Assembly: GCA_963693315.1 (NCBI GenBank)
Contig: OY856187.1
Span: 78,127,394-78,191,393, forward strand
DNA length: 64,000 nucleotides
From: Diogma glabrata
Lineage: Eukaryota > Arthropoda > Insecta > Diptera > Cylindrotomidae
Direction: 5' to 3'
Part shown: positions 21,786 through 33,861 of the stretch, piece by piece
Layout: every line of letters starts with the position of its first letter
How positions within the stretch are numbered: the stretch's first letter is position 1
The notes under the pieces: model-generated
Database searches by the model: none
What the model saw: only the letters and a program-made list of their open reading frames with translations
What the model was told of the DNA's origin: nothing
Made by a program: the position numbers and the translations under genes

Positions 21786-23640
21786 GCATTCTTTTACAAA
21801 CCTTTCTGGCCAACACATTTTGGATTTGGATGAAATTGGTTTGGGGGTTTTATATTGAAAAAATAGATATACCTGTTTCAGAATTTTTTTCATTTTTTGG
21901 AAATTAGAGCGGTTTTAAATTTCGTAATTTTTTGCTTGAACGCTTATTTTCATAAATTAATGACTTCGGTTCTATTAAGATAGAAACTTCTGTTATAATT
22001 TATTTTAAAGTAAAAAGATGCTATTTAAAAAAAAATTAAATCAATAAAAATTATTAACAAATTCCTATTGTTATAAACAAATAAATTGTTAAAATCGATC
22101 TTTAGTCATTGCCCCACCCACGTAATGCGTTTTAAGCATGACCATTGTATTCTAATTGTAATTTTCTACAAAAACCGTTTTTTTATTAATGGTTTTTATA
22201 TTATTTTTACTGTTAGAAATAAATTAATTGATCGAGCGCGGGACGACAAGAAATTCCATAAATAGGTCAGTCTTTTACATACCAAACAGATTAGGACAAA
22301 ATCTAACCAACACATTTTTGATTTAGCTGAAAATTTTTTTACGGGTTCTGTATAAATTAAAAGATATACGTGTTCTGGAATTTTTCTTTTTTGTTTTGGA
22401 AAAATAGAGTGGATCTAAATTTCGAGAATTTCGTGATTTTAAGCTTGAAGACTTATTTTCAAAGATTCATAACTTCGGTTCTGGGATGGATAGAAAGTTT
22501 TTTCCGTTTTATTTTAAAGTCAAAAAATTAACTTTCAAAAGAAAACGGTTGTTTTTAAAAATAATTAACAAATTCCTATTGTTATAAACAAATAAAATAA
22601 AATCGATTTTTAGTCATTGTTCAACAAAAATAAATTGTGTTGAGTATAACAATCGTATTCTAGGTTCAATTTTCTATAAAAAACGTATATTTAATTAATG
22701 GAGAAGCGTATTTTTTTGTTAGAAATAAATTAATTTTTCGAGCGCGGGATGACAAAAATTTACGAAATCTTTTGTAGTCCCGCGATCGATAATTTAATTT
22801 ATTTCTAACAGTAAAAATCATTTCTCCATTAATTAAAAACCCTTTTTTTATAGAAAATTAAACGTATAATACGATAGTTATACTAAACACACTTTATTTT
22901 TGTTGGACAATGACTAAAAATCGACATTAACATTTTATTTGTTTATGACAATAGGAATTTGTTAATAATTTTTATTGAATTTATTTTTGTTTTAAAAGCA
23001 TCTTTTAGCGTTAAAATGAAACCAAACGGAATTTTCTATCTTTAATAGAACCGAAGTTATGAATCTTTGAAAATAAGTCTTCAAACCAAAAATCACGAAA
23101 TGTTCGCTCAGTTTTTCCATATAAAAAAAAGGAAAAATCCTCGAACACGTATATCTTTTGATTTATACAAAACCTGTAAAAAAATTTTCAGCTAAATCAA
23201 AAATGTGTTTTATTTAGATTTTGTTCTGTTCTTTCGTTTCTGTTCTTCTTGTTCTTTAATCTGTTCAGTACGTAAAAGAATGGTCATGTCATTTATGGAA
23301 TTTTTTGTCGTCCCGCGCTCGATCATTAATTTATTTCTAACAGTAAACTCATTTCTACATTAATTAAAAATACGTTTTTTATAGAAAATTAAACGTATAA
23401 TACGATGGTCATGCTAAAAACTCATTACGAGAGTGGGGCAATGACTAAAAATCGATATTAACATTTTAATAGTTTATGACAATAGATATTTGTTAATAAT
23501 ATTTATTGAATTTATTTTTATTTACAAAAAAGCATCTTCTAACTATAAAATAAAACACAACAGAAGTTTCTAGCTTTAATTGAACCGAAGTTATTAATTT
23601 TTAATTAATTCAAACAGATCTCAGCGTGCGAATTTTTTTT
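21786..23640. repeat. Four-copy head-to-head array of a 480-bp unit
   Basis: Unit A (21786-22264) and unit B (22265 to about 22760) are direct tandem copies. Units C (about 22770-23285) and D (23286-23640, truncated) are the same unit inverted. Landmarks in order are CATTCTTTTACA, AACACATTTTTGATTT, TTCATAACTTCGGTTCT, AAATTCCTATTGTTATAAAC, CATTGCCCCAC (missing in B), TTAGAAATAAATTAATT and TCGAGCGCGGGACGAC. The inversion centre is near 22770, where the GAGCGCGGGA strings face each other. No open frame survives. Confidence 0.85.
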
Positions 23641-24858
23641 GACATTACGTGTTCTATTTGGCCAAAAAAGTGATCATTTTTTGTCCTAAATAGTAGTTTA
23701 ATCAATGAATGTATAATGAAATAGTTTATTCTCAAGCAAAAGTTTAAAATTTGAGCGAGGCACGAGCGAGTATTTTAATTTACGAGAGAATAAAATTCAT
23801 TAAACACGAATCGATTACAATACTTTATTCTCTGATACAAAGAATTGTGTATTATAAAAAATAAAAACATTTTCTTCAATTAAAACAAAAAATCTTTATT
23901 GTTTTAATTGATAAATCAAATTTCTTATTAAAAAAACCCTGATGATAAAAAACGCCCATCTCATACAATCAACCAAGTTCAACTAAACGAAATAAAAGAA
24001 TTTAACTTAAAATTTGATTTTTGAACAAAACTTATCAAAGCAATTGTGATTATAATTTGAAAATAATTTTAATGAAATCTAAACAATTTGACCAATTGGA
24101 ATTATACCAATTGAATAACGATAATTTTTTATAGGAAAATTTTCATTAGACAATAGGTTAAGTTCATTAGGCTATAGGTTAGAAAACAATACAATAATAC
24201 ATACTATTATTATCGAAAAAAAATACAAATAAAGCTGATATAATTAAATGGAAGAGAATAAAGATTTTTTTGAATCTAGATTTTTAGCTAGAGCAAAGCA
24301 TAAAATACAATAAAGAACACAAATACTGTAACGTCGACTATATTCGCAATAGTAATATTAAAACCAATTTCCATTCTCTTTCCCATTCATCAAAAATATT
24401 TCCATATTCCATTTCATTTTCACAATCATAATAGTTTAACAGTTTTTTCCGAATAACCGAACAGCCTCGAAATTCGAATATCACGTAAAATAAATGAACG
24501 TACTCATTGCTTACTCGATGCTGTTTTCATTTTTTGCTGAAAATGGTACGAGATGTCAGAAAATCACATTTTTTTAATCAGGCATTCGATGTTTAAATTA
24601 AAAACTGAAAACATCATCTTTATGTTTTCTCTCAAAAATAAGAAAAATTCAATTTTTACATGTACATATGTATATATGTAATTTAATAAAACAGTTAATT
24701 GTGTTGAAAAAAAATAAAAAAAAAATTAACTTTACTATAAAACCGTGTTTTAGATTTTGTGGATGAAATTACTTGTCGCTACATTGGAATAGTATTACAA
24801 CACAAACACGATACATCATTAAAACGAAAATTGTTTGGTTTCCGAAATGAAGATTATG
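23641..24858. other. AT-rich interior of the 4.8 kb hAT-type element
   Basis: No recognisable coding sequence. Short frames only. A GCGAGGCACGAGCGAG string at about 23755 is the only GC-rich spot. Confidence 0.4.
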
Positions 24859-25477
24859 GGGCTTATGATTGAAAACGCATCACGCAGTTAAGATTATTCA
24901 CATTCACCTAATGTAGGTATGATTGAAAACGCGTGATAAAAAGTTAGTTCGAATTTTTTTTCGAAATTAAAAAACTGTCAGATTGTCAAAATAATTTGTT
25001 GTTAATTTTCAGATCTAATTGTTTGTTAAAAACATCATTGTGTTCAGTGCTAAGTTTAAAAAAATCAAATACTTGGATAAAATAAAAATAATAATTAGCT
25101 ACTTCAGGACTATCTTTCATTATTCTTATTAATTCCTAATACAATACTACTTTTGATTTGTTATTTTTACCCTAATAATCTTTCTCCTAAAATTTTAAAA
25201 TAATAAATGTGCTTAAAATTTAAAACATTGTTCATTTTTCACTCGAAATTAATAAATAAAAAGATAAACTTACATTTTTAAGTTTTAAAATTATTTTAAA
25301 CGCAAGCCTAATCTAACGTTTCAATTTTGTACAAGAAACGGATATCACGTGTTTTCAATCATACAAAAAAATAAGTTCGAAATAAAACGTTTGTCACTCG
25401 TTTTCAATCATACCAATAGACTACGTTTCACGTTTCATCGACGTTTACGTTTTCCACGCGTTTTCAATCATAAGCCC
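24859..25477. mobile_element. Inverted-repeat element FB-d with ATGATTGAAAACGCG arrays
   Basis: The ends are GGGCTTATGATTGAAAACGC and its exact complement. The motif ATGATTGAAAACGCG recurs inside both ends: a second copy at about 24930 on the left, and about three copies at 25340-25475 on the right, inverted. TAT next to each end may be a 3-bp duplication, but the left junction has an extra G. Non-coding core. Confidence 0.7.
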
Positions 25478-26350
25478 TATATTCTTAAAGGATAGGTGTC
25501 AATATATCCAACAATAACTGTGCCACCATTAGAACAACTAAATGATGAGAGGTTTAATAACGAGGAAGTGATTGAAATCAAATATCAACTACTATGCTGG
25601 GTTCTATCAAAAAAATTTAAATTGTGAAAGAGTGGAAGAGTATAGAAAGGAAATATTTACTTGTTGCATTGACATTGTTTTGTTTAGTGGAGAGCAAAGT
25701 GGTATATGGACGAGAGGCTGACGTTCTGTTACATGTGACTGATGTTGTTAACAGAAATGATGATATCATAAAGAAAATAACATATCCGTTGTTTTTTAAA
25801 CGAACGGATTTTACATTTTATGGACAGCTATAGAATTGTGTATTCAAATATTCTACGAACAGCGGCAACAGTTGGAATCAAATTGCAACACTAACAAGGT
25901 TAGGTTTTTTTTTTTTATTTTAAATTTATTTTGTATTATTACCATGTTTCTTTATTTCATTGTACGATGGGTGTTAAATGATAGGCTAATGTGAATTGTA
26001 TTTTGTTAAGAGGTTCCCATATACTAGATTCGTCTGGGACATTTTGCTCTCGATTTATTTTTAGTGAAAAGTTAAGGCATAATAATACATTTATATTATA
26101 TCTCTCGAAATTAGTAAACAAACAAATCGTCATTTACTATGTTTTTTTAAAGTGAAATAGTTATTGTTGAAATAAAGGTTTTATTTAAATCGTGTTTTAA
26201 ATTAAAAATTAATAACAATATTGAAATAAAATTAATTTTGTTTTTCTTTGTATATATATGTTCATATTTTATTTTTTCTTCATATGCCCGCTTAAAGTTC
26301 GTAGGCCCTAGGCACAGTGCCAATTGTGCTTATTGGATAAGACAGCTTTG
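25478..26350. other. Right part of the 4.8 kb hAT-type element
   Basis: A 69-codon frame at 25624-25833 (plus) has no start ATG in good context and no domain I recognise. Its neighbourhood (25500-25880) has a less AT-biased, possibly once-coding texture with stops in all frames. It might be a transposase relic, but I see no motif to prove it. Confidence 0.35.
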
Positions 26351-27318
26351 CCTTTATTCGTTTTTTATTTCCTCGCACATATGCAAATATATGACCATTT
26401 GATTTTGAACTAATTGAATTCGTCAATGAATTGAGGATCATGGATACAAGATATAAAAAATATATTTCTCGTCATATCGCAACTACTTAATCTTTATAAG
26501 TTCGATTTCTAATGTTTATAGGCATGACTCCTGTTTGGAGTATTGTTGTCAAGTTTGGGCGTGGAATTTGTTTACATTACATCCTGACTCTCTGAGAATA
26601 GCGAACTAACCCTTTTTAAACTACCCTATTGAAAAACAGAGTTTAATGGGAAAATTGCATAGGAAATTTCCTATAAAATCCTATTAAACAATTTTTTCCC
26701 TTTTGAAATCGATTGAATCCTATTCAATTGCCTTATAGAAATACATTGTATGCTATTAATAGAAATGAAAACATTTTTATAGGATTATAAATTCTTCAAT
26801 GGGATTGACTACATTTTAATTGAATTTTTTGCGACCGTCAAATTTTCTATTAAATAATAAAGAATCCTACTTGACTTTATAATAGGACTAAACACATTTT
26901 AAAGGGAGTTTTGAAGTCTTAGAATTTCATATGGAATCGCTTTCGATTCTCAATGGGATTGACTATGTTTTAATGTGAATTTCTAAGACCTTTAAATTTT
27001 GTATTAAATAATAACCAATTAAAATAAAATAAACATATTCAATCTTAATCACTATTATTATAGTCTTTTAGCCAAGAAGCGATAACTAAAACATATAAAA
27101 CGATTTTAGCTATATATTTCTAAAATGGATAATACTCTAGTGAATTTTAACCAGACATAAGAAAAATTTCAATCGTATTTTCCTGTAAGAATTATCCATT
27201 TCCTATTGAAACTATTTCTATGTCTGAAAAATACTGTCGTGAAATTATAATTTTAAAGTCGTATGTTCCTGTAGAAATTATACACTTCCCATTGAAACTA
27301 TCTCAATAATAATATCTG

Positions 27319-27804
27319 GAGTGTGTTCGTAAATTCTACATTGTAACAATATTGTTAACAATGACATATAGATAGCGTTCTTAAATCTATATTGTAACAA
27401 CAACCACGTGCTTTTCAGCGTTCATAAATTAGTTTTACATTGTTACGAGCGTCAGTTTCAATCCTAGTTTGAACATCCTCTGGAAGTGTCATTTTGAGAA
27501 AAAGTTAAGAAATTAATCAAAACAATAAGCAAATTTAAAAAAAAAAATGGCGAATTATCAAATTCTAAAATCTGTTGATGAAAATGGCAACAGGTCTCAA
27601 TGTATTGTTGATATAAGCGAAATTGGTAAGCATAATTGTTAATATTTTAATTTTATCATATTTTAATATTTAAAAATATAAATAAATATATAATTTAAAA
27701 AATATTTTTTGACGTTAATAACAATTTGATTGTAAGCAAATAATGATAAATTTACAATGACAAATTTAACATTGTTCTACAATGTAGAGTTTACGAACAC
27801 ACTC
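27319..27804. mobile_element. 486-bp inverted-repeat element containing an exon-like segment
   Basis: The ends are GAGTGTGTTCGTAAAYTCTACATTG and its inverted copy, followed inside by AACAATGTTAA-type inverted repeats. It sits within fold-back element FB-e. The interior contains an ATG-initiated segment ending in a good splice donor (see 27547-27625). No clear target duplication. Confidence 0.75.
27547..27625 (+). CDS. Exon-like segment inside an inverted-repeat element
   Basis: From the ATG at 27547 (preceded by a run of A) there are 26 codons, starting MANYQILKSVDENGNRSQ and continuing CIVDISEI, plus one base, then G|GTAAGC, a strong donor. The segment is less AT-biased than the rest of the element. 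It could be the first exon of the parent element's transposase kept in a deleted copy, a captured host exon, or chance. No downstream exon was found before the right inverted repeat. Confidence 0.4.
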
Positions 27805-28182
27805 AAGGAAACTTTACAGAATCCTATTGAAGAATAATGTAGTGGAATAAGAATTTCAGTCGTATTTTCCTTTAGAAATTATACACTTCCTATTGAAACT
27901 ATCTCAATGTCTTCCTTTAAAACTATAAAGAATCCTATTAAGGAATCTTGTCGTAAGAAAAAAATAGTCTAAGTTTTCATTCCTATAAAAATGTTTCAAT
28001 AGAAACTGTCTGATATTTAAAGGATTATGAACTTAATTCCATTTTCCCATTGAATATGAGTCTTTCCTACCCAACATTTTTATGAAGTAAAGAATTTCCC
28101 GGGTTGATCCCATAAAAATTGTCCTTTTCCTAGCCAGTTTTCATCAATATTCTATAGGATTGTACCTTTTCTAATGGGACAG

Positions 28183-29711
28183 TTTGAAGCATTCAGATGA
28201 AACGAATCTGACCTTGACTACCTTGCTGATCTCGTTGTATTTTAGAAATATCGCCTCCAACAGTAGTTAGATGAAATCGGTTGCATCTTGCCTTTAATAT
28301 ATTATTTTCTCACTCGTCAGTTGATTTGTGCAAACAGCCAAAATATCGAGATCACATAAAATTCAGAGGACTTCTTGGTCCAAACTGTGTACAAATGGAA
28401 TGATTAGCCAGAATTCATAGTTTCCAATAGCATTAATCTACAAAAGCTTAAAACAACGTCCATGTTGTATCGTATATTTTTGTGGCGCTTAGGTGTTATC
28501 TATACGTTAAAAATGTATCCATGCGTTGAACTGACGCCTATTTAAATTCCTATTAAACAACACTCCCTAATTAATCAGTCCCAGTTGCTGATGGGCATTT
28601 TAGAGTTGAATCTTTAAGTACTTAGATATTAACAGCTTTCTTAAATATCGGCCTCAACGGAAATATCATAAGCCTAAAGGGTACTCTTCATTTAATGAAC
28701 TTTCCATTTTTATTGGACTTATAGATTTTAATTGCTTGCAAATTAATAACAAATAGCTCAAATTTTTAATTAAGTCAAATTCTTTCAAATGCGTCCTCAC
28801 TGTACCTGAATAACGGCCTAACAATTTTTAAAGAGATTGGACTGATCATAGGCTTATGAACAATACGACTTCATAAGAAAACTGCTTTAATTCCGCTTTT
28901 TTATCTCTTTCCGGTACGTATTTCGAGTGTATTCCATAATCCATCAAATAAATGCCGGCAGTCGACACAACTGAATTTTGTTAAAAACTAGAAACTACTA
29001 AATCTACAATTTGATTATTATTAGTCGACTTATTACGTGATTTTATGAAAGTATTACTACACACTTCAAGGGAGGATTTAATTTTAAGTGTCCAAGGTTT
29101 TTTTATGGAGTTGGTCGATATTTGCATGTGCGAATAAAAGTCAAATAATACTATAATCAACTGTAGTTGTATAATCATAAGCTTCCTATGTATTTATAAT
29201 CTCATATTTACTTCGTTCGTATGTAATATATCATATAAATATTCATGTATTAAATTTTAATATGTATAAAATTTGCTTTGTAATCACTAACAATTGTTTT
29301 ATTTATATTAGTTGTTATTAATATTTTCTTGTCGTATTACATTTACATGTATCACTGAAGAAGTGTCATTATTTAAGAAAAGAAGTTATATTCCTAAATC
29401 GGTATTTAAATTATATTAAAGGTAAAGTTCAAAAATATTTAAAGAAATTTTTTTAAGATTGATATAACGATTTGTTTCTGTTATAAAAGGTGAGTAAATC
29501 AACAATAATTAAATAAAGCTCTGAATCTGTTTAAGAAAAAATATAAATCCATCATTTCACCAATTTGTGTATGGTTTAATTTAATATAGCTAACTTTATA
29601 TAAAGAAAAATAACCCTTTAACTCATAACGATCACTCAAATTATTTAAAATCTTACACTAGCACACTCTATATTCCAACATTTGCCAAAATAATTTGACA
29701 TATGACATACA
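28183..29711. other. Non-coding tract
   Basis: No exon, RNA gene or terminal-repeat element recognised. The 65-codon minus-strand frame at 28981-29178 has no supporting features. Confidence 0.45.
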
Positions 29712-30367
29712 GGGGTGCGTTTCGAAATTAACCACGGTTAACCATAAGGTAATAATGTCACTAATGTCATAGTCAAAATAGTGACGTCGAATATTAAATT
29801 CAAATTACCATAGTAAAGCTGTCAAAGTTAAATTGTAAAAGACCGCTAAAAATTCAAAATTAATAAAAACTAATATTCTAATTACGATAAATAAAACTAA
29901 AAATGTAGTATATGTTTTTTATTTCTATAATTTATTTTTCAGTCTTCAGTATCAAATAAAAATAATAAAAATAACACATTTCACTAAAAATTATTAAATA
30001 CTTAGTAAATAATAATTAAATGTATGATATATTCACAAAACAATATAATTTCTAACTTTTTTTTCCACAACAATTAAAATTTTCTTTTATTATAAAAAAT
30101 TATATTGTGTTTTATAAATCGGTTGACATGTCGTTTTAAATATTTATATGTTTTGACATTAGAACCTCAACAAACTCTACTCTAGACTTGAGTAACAAAG
30201 TTAAAGTAGTGACGTCACAATTTACTATGACAACTAATTTTTATAGTTTTGGAACGATAGTACATCTGTCATCCAGTAAATTTTTTATTTTGCGGTTAAT
30301 TATGGAACGATATTTGGTAGAGTAAAGTTAACCGCGGTTCACCATAGTTAATTTCGAAACGCACCCC
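29712..30367. mobile_element. 656-bp inverted-repeat element upstream of the 5-oxoprolinase gene
   Basis: The ends are GGGGTGCGTTTCGAAATTAA followed by CCRCGGTTAACC, and its inverted copy at 30325-30367. Several TAGTGACGTCA-like strings occur near both ends (29775-29800, 30205-30225), in inverted relation. It ends 208 bp before the 5-oxoprolinase ATG, so it lies in or next to that promoter. No coding capacity; no convincing target duplication. Confidence 0.8.
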
Positions 30368-30575
30368 AGATCAGCTGTCGTCTGGATCTTTTGTTGTTTA
30401 TGTACATATTCTCAATTTGTATTTTGATAAGAATTATAATTTGAGCTGACGTATCTTTACAATTTATTACAAGACTTTCGTGTTTAATCAAATTATAGTG
30501 ATATCTTAAAATAAATGCGCAGCTTAAGTTAATATTAAATATCAAAGTGTGAATATCGGTCAGTTAAATTTAATT

Positions 30576-30929
30576 ATGTCTGGAAAATATCATTTCGCCA
30601 TTGATCGTGGTGGTACGTTTACAGATGTTCTTTGTATGTGTCCAAATGGGAATATTAGAACATTAAAGTTATTATCTGAGGATCCTGATAATTATGCCGA
30701 TGCACCAAGGGAGGGTATTCGTAGGTTATTGGAAGCAGAAACTAATGATTCAATAACTGAAAATGGACTAGTAGAAACGAAAAATATTGGCTGGGTGCGA
30801 ATGGGAACAACCGTAGCAACAAATGCACTTCTAGAAAGACGTGGTGAACCTGTTGTGTTAGTTGTAAATAAAGGTTTTAGAGATTTATTATATATTGGCA
30901 ACCAAGCAAGACCGAAAATCTTTGAATTG
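30576..30929 (+). CDS. OPLAH: 5-oxoprolinase exon 1
   Basis: 118 codons, from [15 protein letters not shown] to RPKIFEL, with the donor G|GTAAGT at 30930. It holds the first phosphate-binding glycine motif of the hydantoinase-A fold. The following intron is only 61 bp. Confidence 0.94.
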
Positions 30930-33767
30930 GTAAGTTTCTTTGAATACATTTTTCTTCTTAACTGTTTCTTTATTTTGTATTTGTTTCAAGAATATTAAAA
31001 AACCGTCAAACCTTTATGAAGAAGTTGTTGAAGTTGACTGTCGTATTATTCCAACACATGAAAATAAATGTCAATTGAAACATAATTGGCCAGTTGTAAC
31101 TGGCGCTGGTAACTCAAAGTTTTACGAAAACGTACCTTTGGATGAAGCAATGGTTGAGGAAAGTTTAAGAAATGCATTAAAGAAAGGAATAACGTCAGCA
31201 TCTGTTGTATTGGCGCATAGCTATGCTTATCCTGGACATGAAGTAAGAGTTGGAAAAATTGCAAAAAGATTAGGATTTTCTCATATAACTTTATCGCATG
31301 AAGCGATGCCGATGTGTCGATTAGTTGCAAGAGGATATACAGCATGTGCTGAAGCATATCTAACACCGCACGTTGAACGTTATTTGACAAGCTTTAAAGC
31401 TGGATTTAAGAATGAATTAGATGGGGTTGGTGTGTTGTTCATGCAATCCGATGGGGGTTTAACAAAAATGGAAACATTTCGTGGTGCTCGTGCGATTCTG
31501 AGTGGACCAGCTGGTGGGGTTGTTGGTTATGCTGTTACTGGTAGTCGTGAAACTGAAATCCCGCTCATTGGATTCGACATGGGGGGAACGTCTACTGATG
31601 TTTCTAGATTTTTTGGGAAATACGAACATGTTGTGGAATCAACAACAGCAGGAGTTACTATTCAGGCTCCGCAGTTAGATATCAATACTGTTGCCGCTGG
31701 TGGTGGTTCAATGCTATTCTTTAGATCTGGGTTATATGTTGTTGGGCCCGAATCCGCCGGAGCACATCCTGGACCGGCATGTTATAGGAAAGGTGGTCCT
31801 CTAACAGTAACTGACGCTAATTTAGTTTTAGGTAGATTATTGCCAGAATATTTTCCTAAAATATTTGGAGCTAGTGAAAAAGAACCGCTGGATTGCGATG
31901 CTTCGAAATTTAAATTTGAGGAAATGAGAACTGTCATCAATAAACATTTATTAGAATCTGGCGATAGTAAGGTTAGTTGTGTGAACATCAGATTACATTC
32001 ATAAATTTTAATCTTAAATCTAATTTCAGAAAAACCTTTCAGTAGAAGAAGTTGCTATGGGTTTTATTCGTGTAGCTAATGAAGCAATGTGTCGTCCAAT
32101 TCGCGCATTAACTCAGTCACGAGGACTGGATACATCTCAACACGTGTTATCATGTTTCGGTGGCGCCGGAGGACAACACGCTTGTAGCATTGCTCGTGAG
32201 TTAGGAATGAAAAAAGTATTACTACATAAATTTGCTGGAATATTATCAGCTTATGGGATGGCTTTAGCCAATGTTGTACACGAAGCTCAAGAACCGTCTG
32301 GTTTGTCCTATTCAACTAATAATTTCGATGAAATAAAACATCGTTTGGATATATTATCGGAAGAGTGTAATGTTAAACTTAAAAATCAGGGATTTGATGA
32401 ACAACACATTGAATTAGAACCATATTTGCATTTACGTTATGCAGGAACGGATTGTGCCTTAATGTGCTCGCCAGGAAAAGCAGCAACTGGAACAAATAAT
32501 TTAGAACAATTCTACGGTGATTTCTATACAACGTTCTTAGAACGTTATAGGAATGAGTTTGGATTTGTCTTACAAGGTCGGGAGATTATTGTTGATGATA
32601 TTCGAGTTCGTGGATCTGGAAGAAAATACGCGCCAGATGAACAGGATATAGAAATAGCAGATATTAACACAGTTCCTAAAATTGAAGAGTATACATCCAT
32701 CTACTTTGAAACCGTGGGTTCCGTTAAAACACCTGTGTATTTGTGTTCGAAATTGAAAGCTTTGCACAAAATCGATGGTCCAGCGATTTTCATTGATAAT
32801 TTATCGACAATTTTGGTTGAACCTGATTGTAAAGTTGAAGTAACGCGAAAAGGTGATTTGATTGTGACTATTGGAGATGGAAACGATTTGAGGAAAGTTG
32901 ATGATAAATTGGATGCAGTTCAGCTAAGCATATTTAGCCATCGTTTTATGAGTATCGCAGAGCAGATGGGACGTGTACTGCAACGAACATCAATTTCAAC
33001 CAACATTAAAGAAAGATTAGATTTTTCATGTGCATTATTTGGTCCTGATGGGGGGTTAGTAAGCAATGCACCACACATTCCAGTTCATTTGGGAGCAATG
33101 CAGGAAACAGTTCAGTATCAGTTGAAAGTTAGAGGTGATACAATAAAATCTGGTGATGTGTTCTTGGCTAATCATCCACAAGCTGGTGGTTCACATTTAC
33201 CTGATTTAACAATTATTACGCCGGTGTTTTATCCAGGACAAAGTAAACCGGTTTTCTTCGTTGCATCGAGAGGTCATCATGCAGATATTGGTGGAATTAC
33301 CCCAGGTAAGACATTTTATTTATTGTCTGTAGTCGGGTACCCTCCTCCAGGATCTCTATTACTGCGTTAGCCGATATCACAATACAATCATAGTGCAATC
33401 GTATTCATTCCTTCAAATAGACAAAATAGAAGCTGAATATTGACCAGTGCTTTATCATACCTAGTCTTTACATGGATAACATGCGACACTATGTCGAATG
33501 TTTTTGATGAGTTGAGGTAAACTAAGGCCGTTCTATAAAATGACGTTTTAAGTTCAGTTTAGACTATGACGGTTTGATTTGAAATCCTGTGAAAAGTGTT
33601 ATACACAAATTGCAAGGGCAAGAGCTTGTTTTCCATTATACCAAAAAGAGGGTTGGAAAAAAAAGAGATGAGAAAGAGAGAATGAAAGAAGCAAACATAC
33701 AAAGAATGAAAGATACAGAACGAAAGAGAGAGGGTGAGAAGGAGAGGCTGAGAAGGAGAGGCTGAGA

Positions 33768-33861
<94 letters not shown>

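Larger units (their letters stand above)
21579..26350. mobile_element. 4.8 kb hAT-type element with perfect 8-bp target duplication
   Basis: The ends are CAGAGCCGTCTTAAACCAT (left) and, inverted, CAAAGCTGTCTTATCCAAT (right). The string CCTTTATT occurs immediately outside both (21571-21578 and 26351-26358). This TIR style with a GGCAC..GTAGGCC subterminal block (left GTAGGCCATAGGCAC, right inverted GTGCCTAGGGCC) is common in ZBED/ZMYM-type hAT elements. I could not find a transposase: the interior is occupied by the four-copy array (21786-23640), FB-d (24859-25477) and AT-rich sequence. It is probably a decayed or non-autonomous copy. Confidence 0.75.
26621..28182. mobile_element. Fold-back element FB-e rich in TCCTATTGAAA motifs
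   Basis: The ends are CTACCCTATTGAAAA (left) and, inverted, CTGTCCCATTAGAAAA (right). The interior is saturated with a degenerate TCCTATTGAAA / AATCCTATTAA motif in both orientations (for example 26690-26790, 27180-27305, 27840-28000). Two 100-bp blocks (27220-27305 and 27840-27960) are near copies. It is interrupted by the element at 27319-27804. No target duplication was recognised (flanks TTTTTAAA and TTTGAAGC differ). Confidence 0.6.

Noticed and set aside
26621..28182. hAT-type 8-bp target duplication for FB-e
   Set aside because: The adjacent 8-mers (TTTTTAAA and TTTGAAGC) do not match, so no superfamily was assigned.
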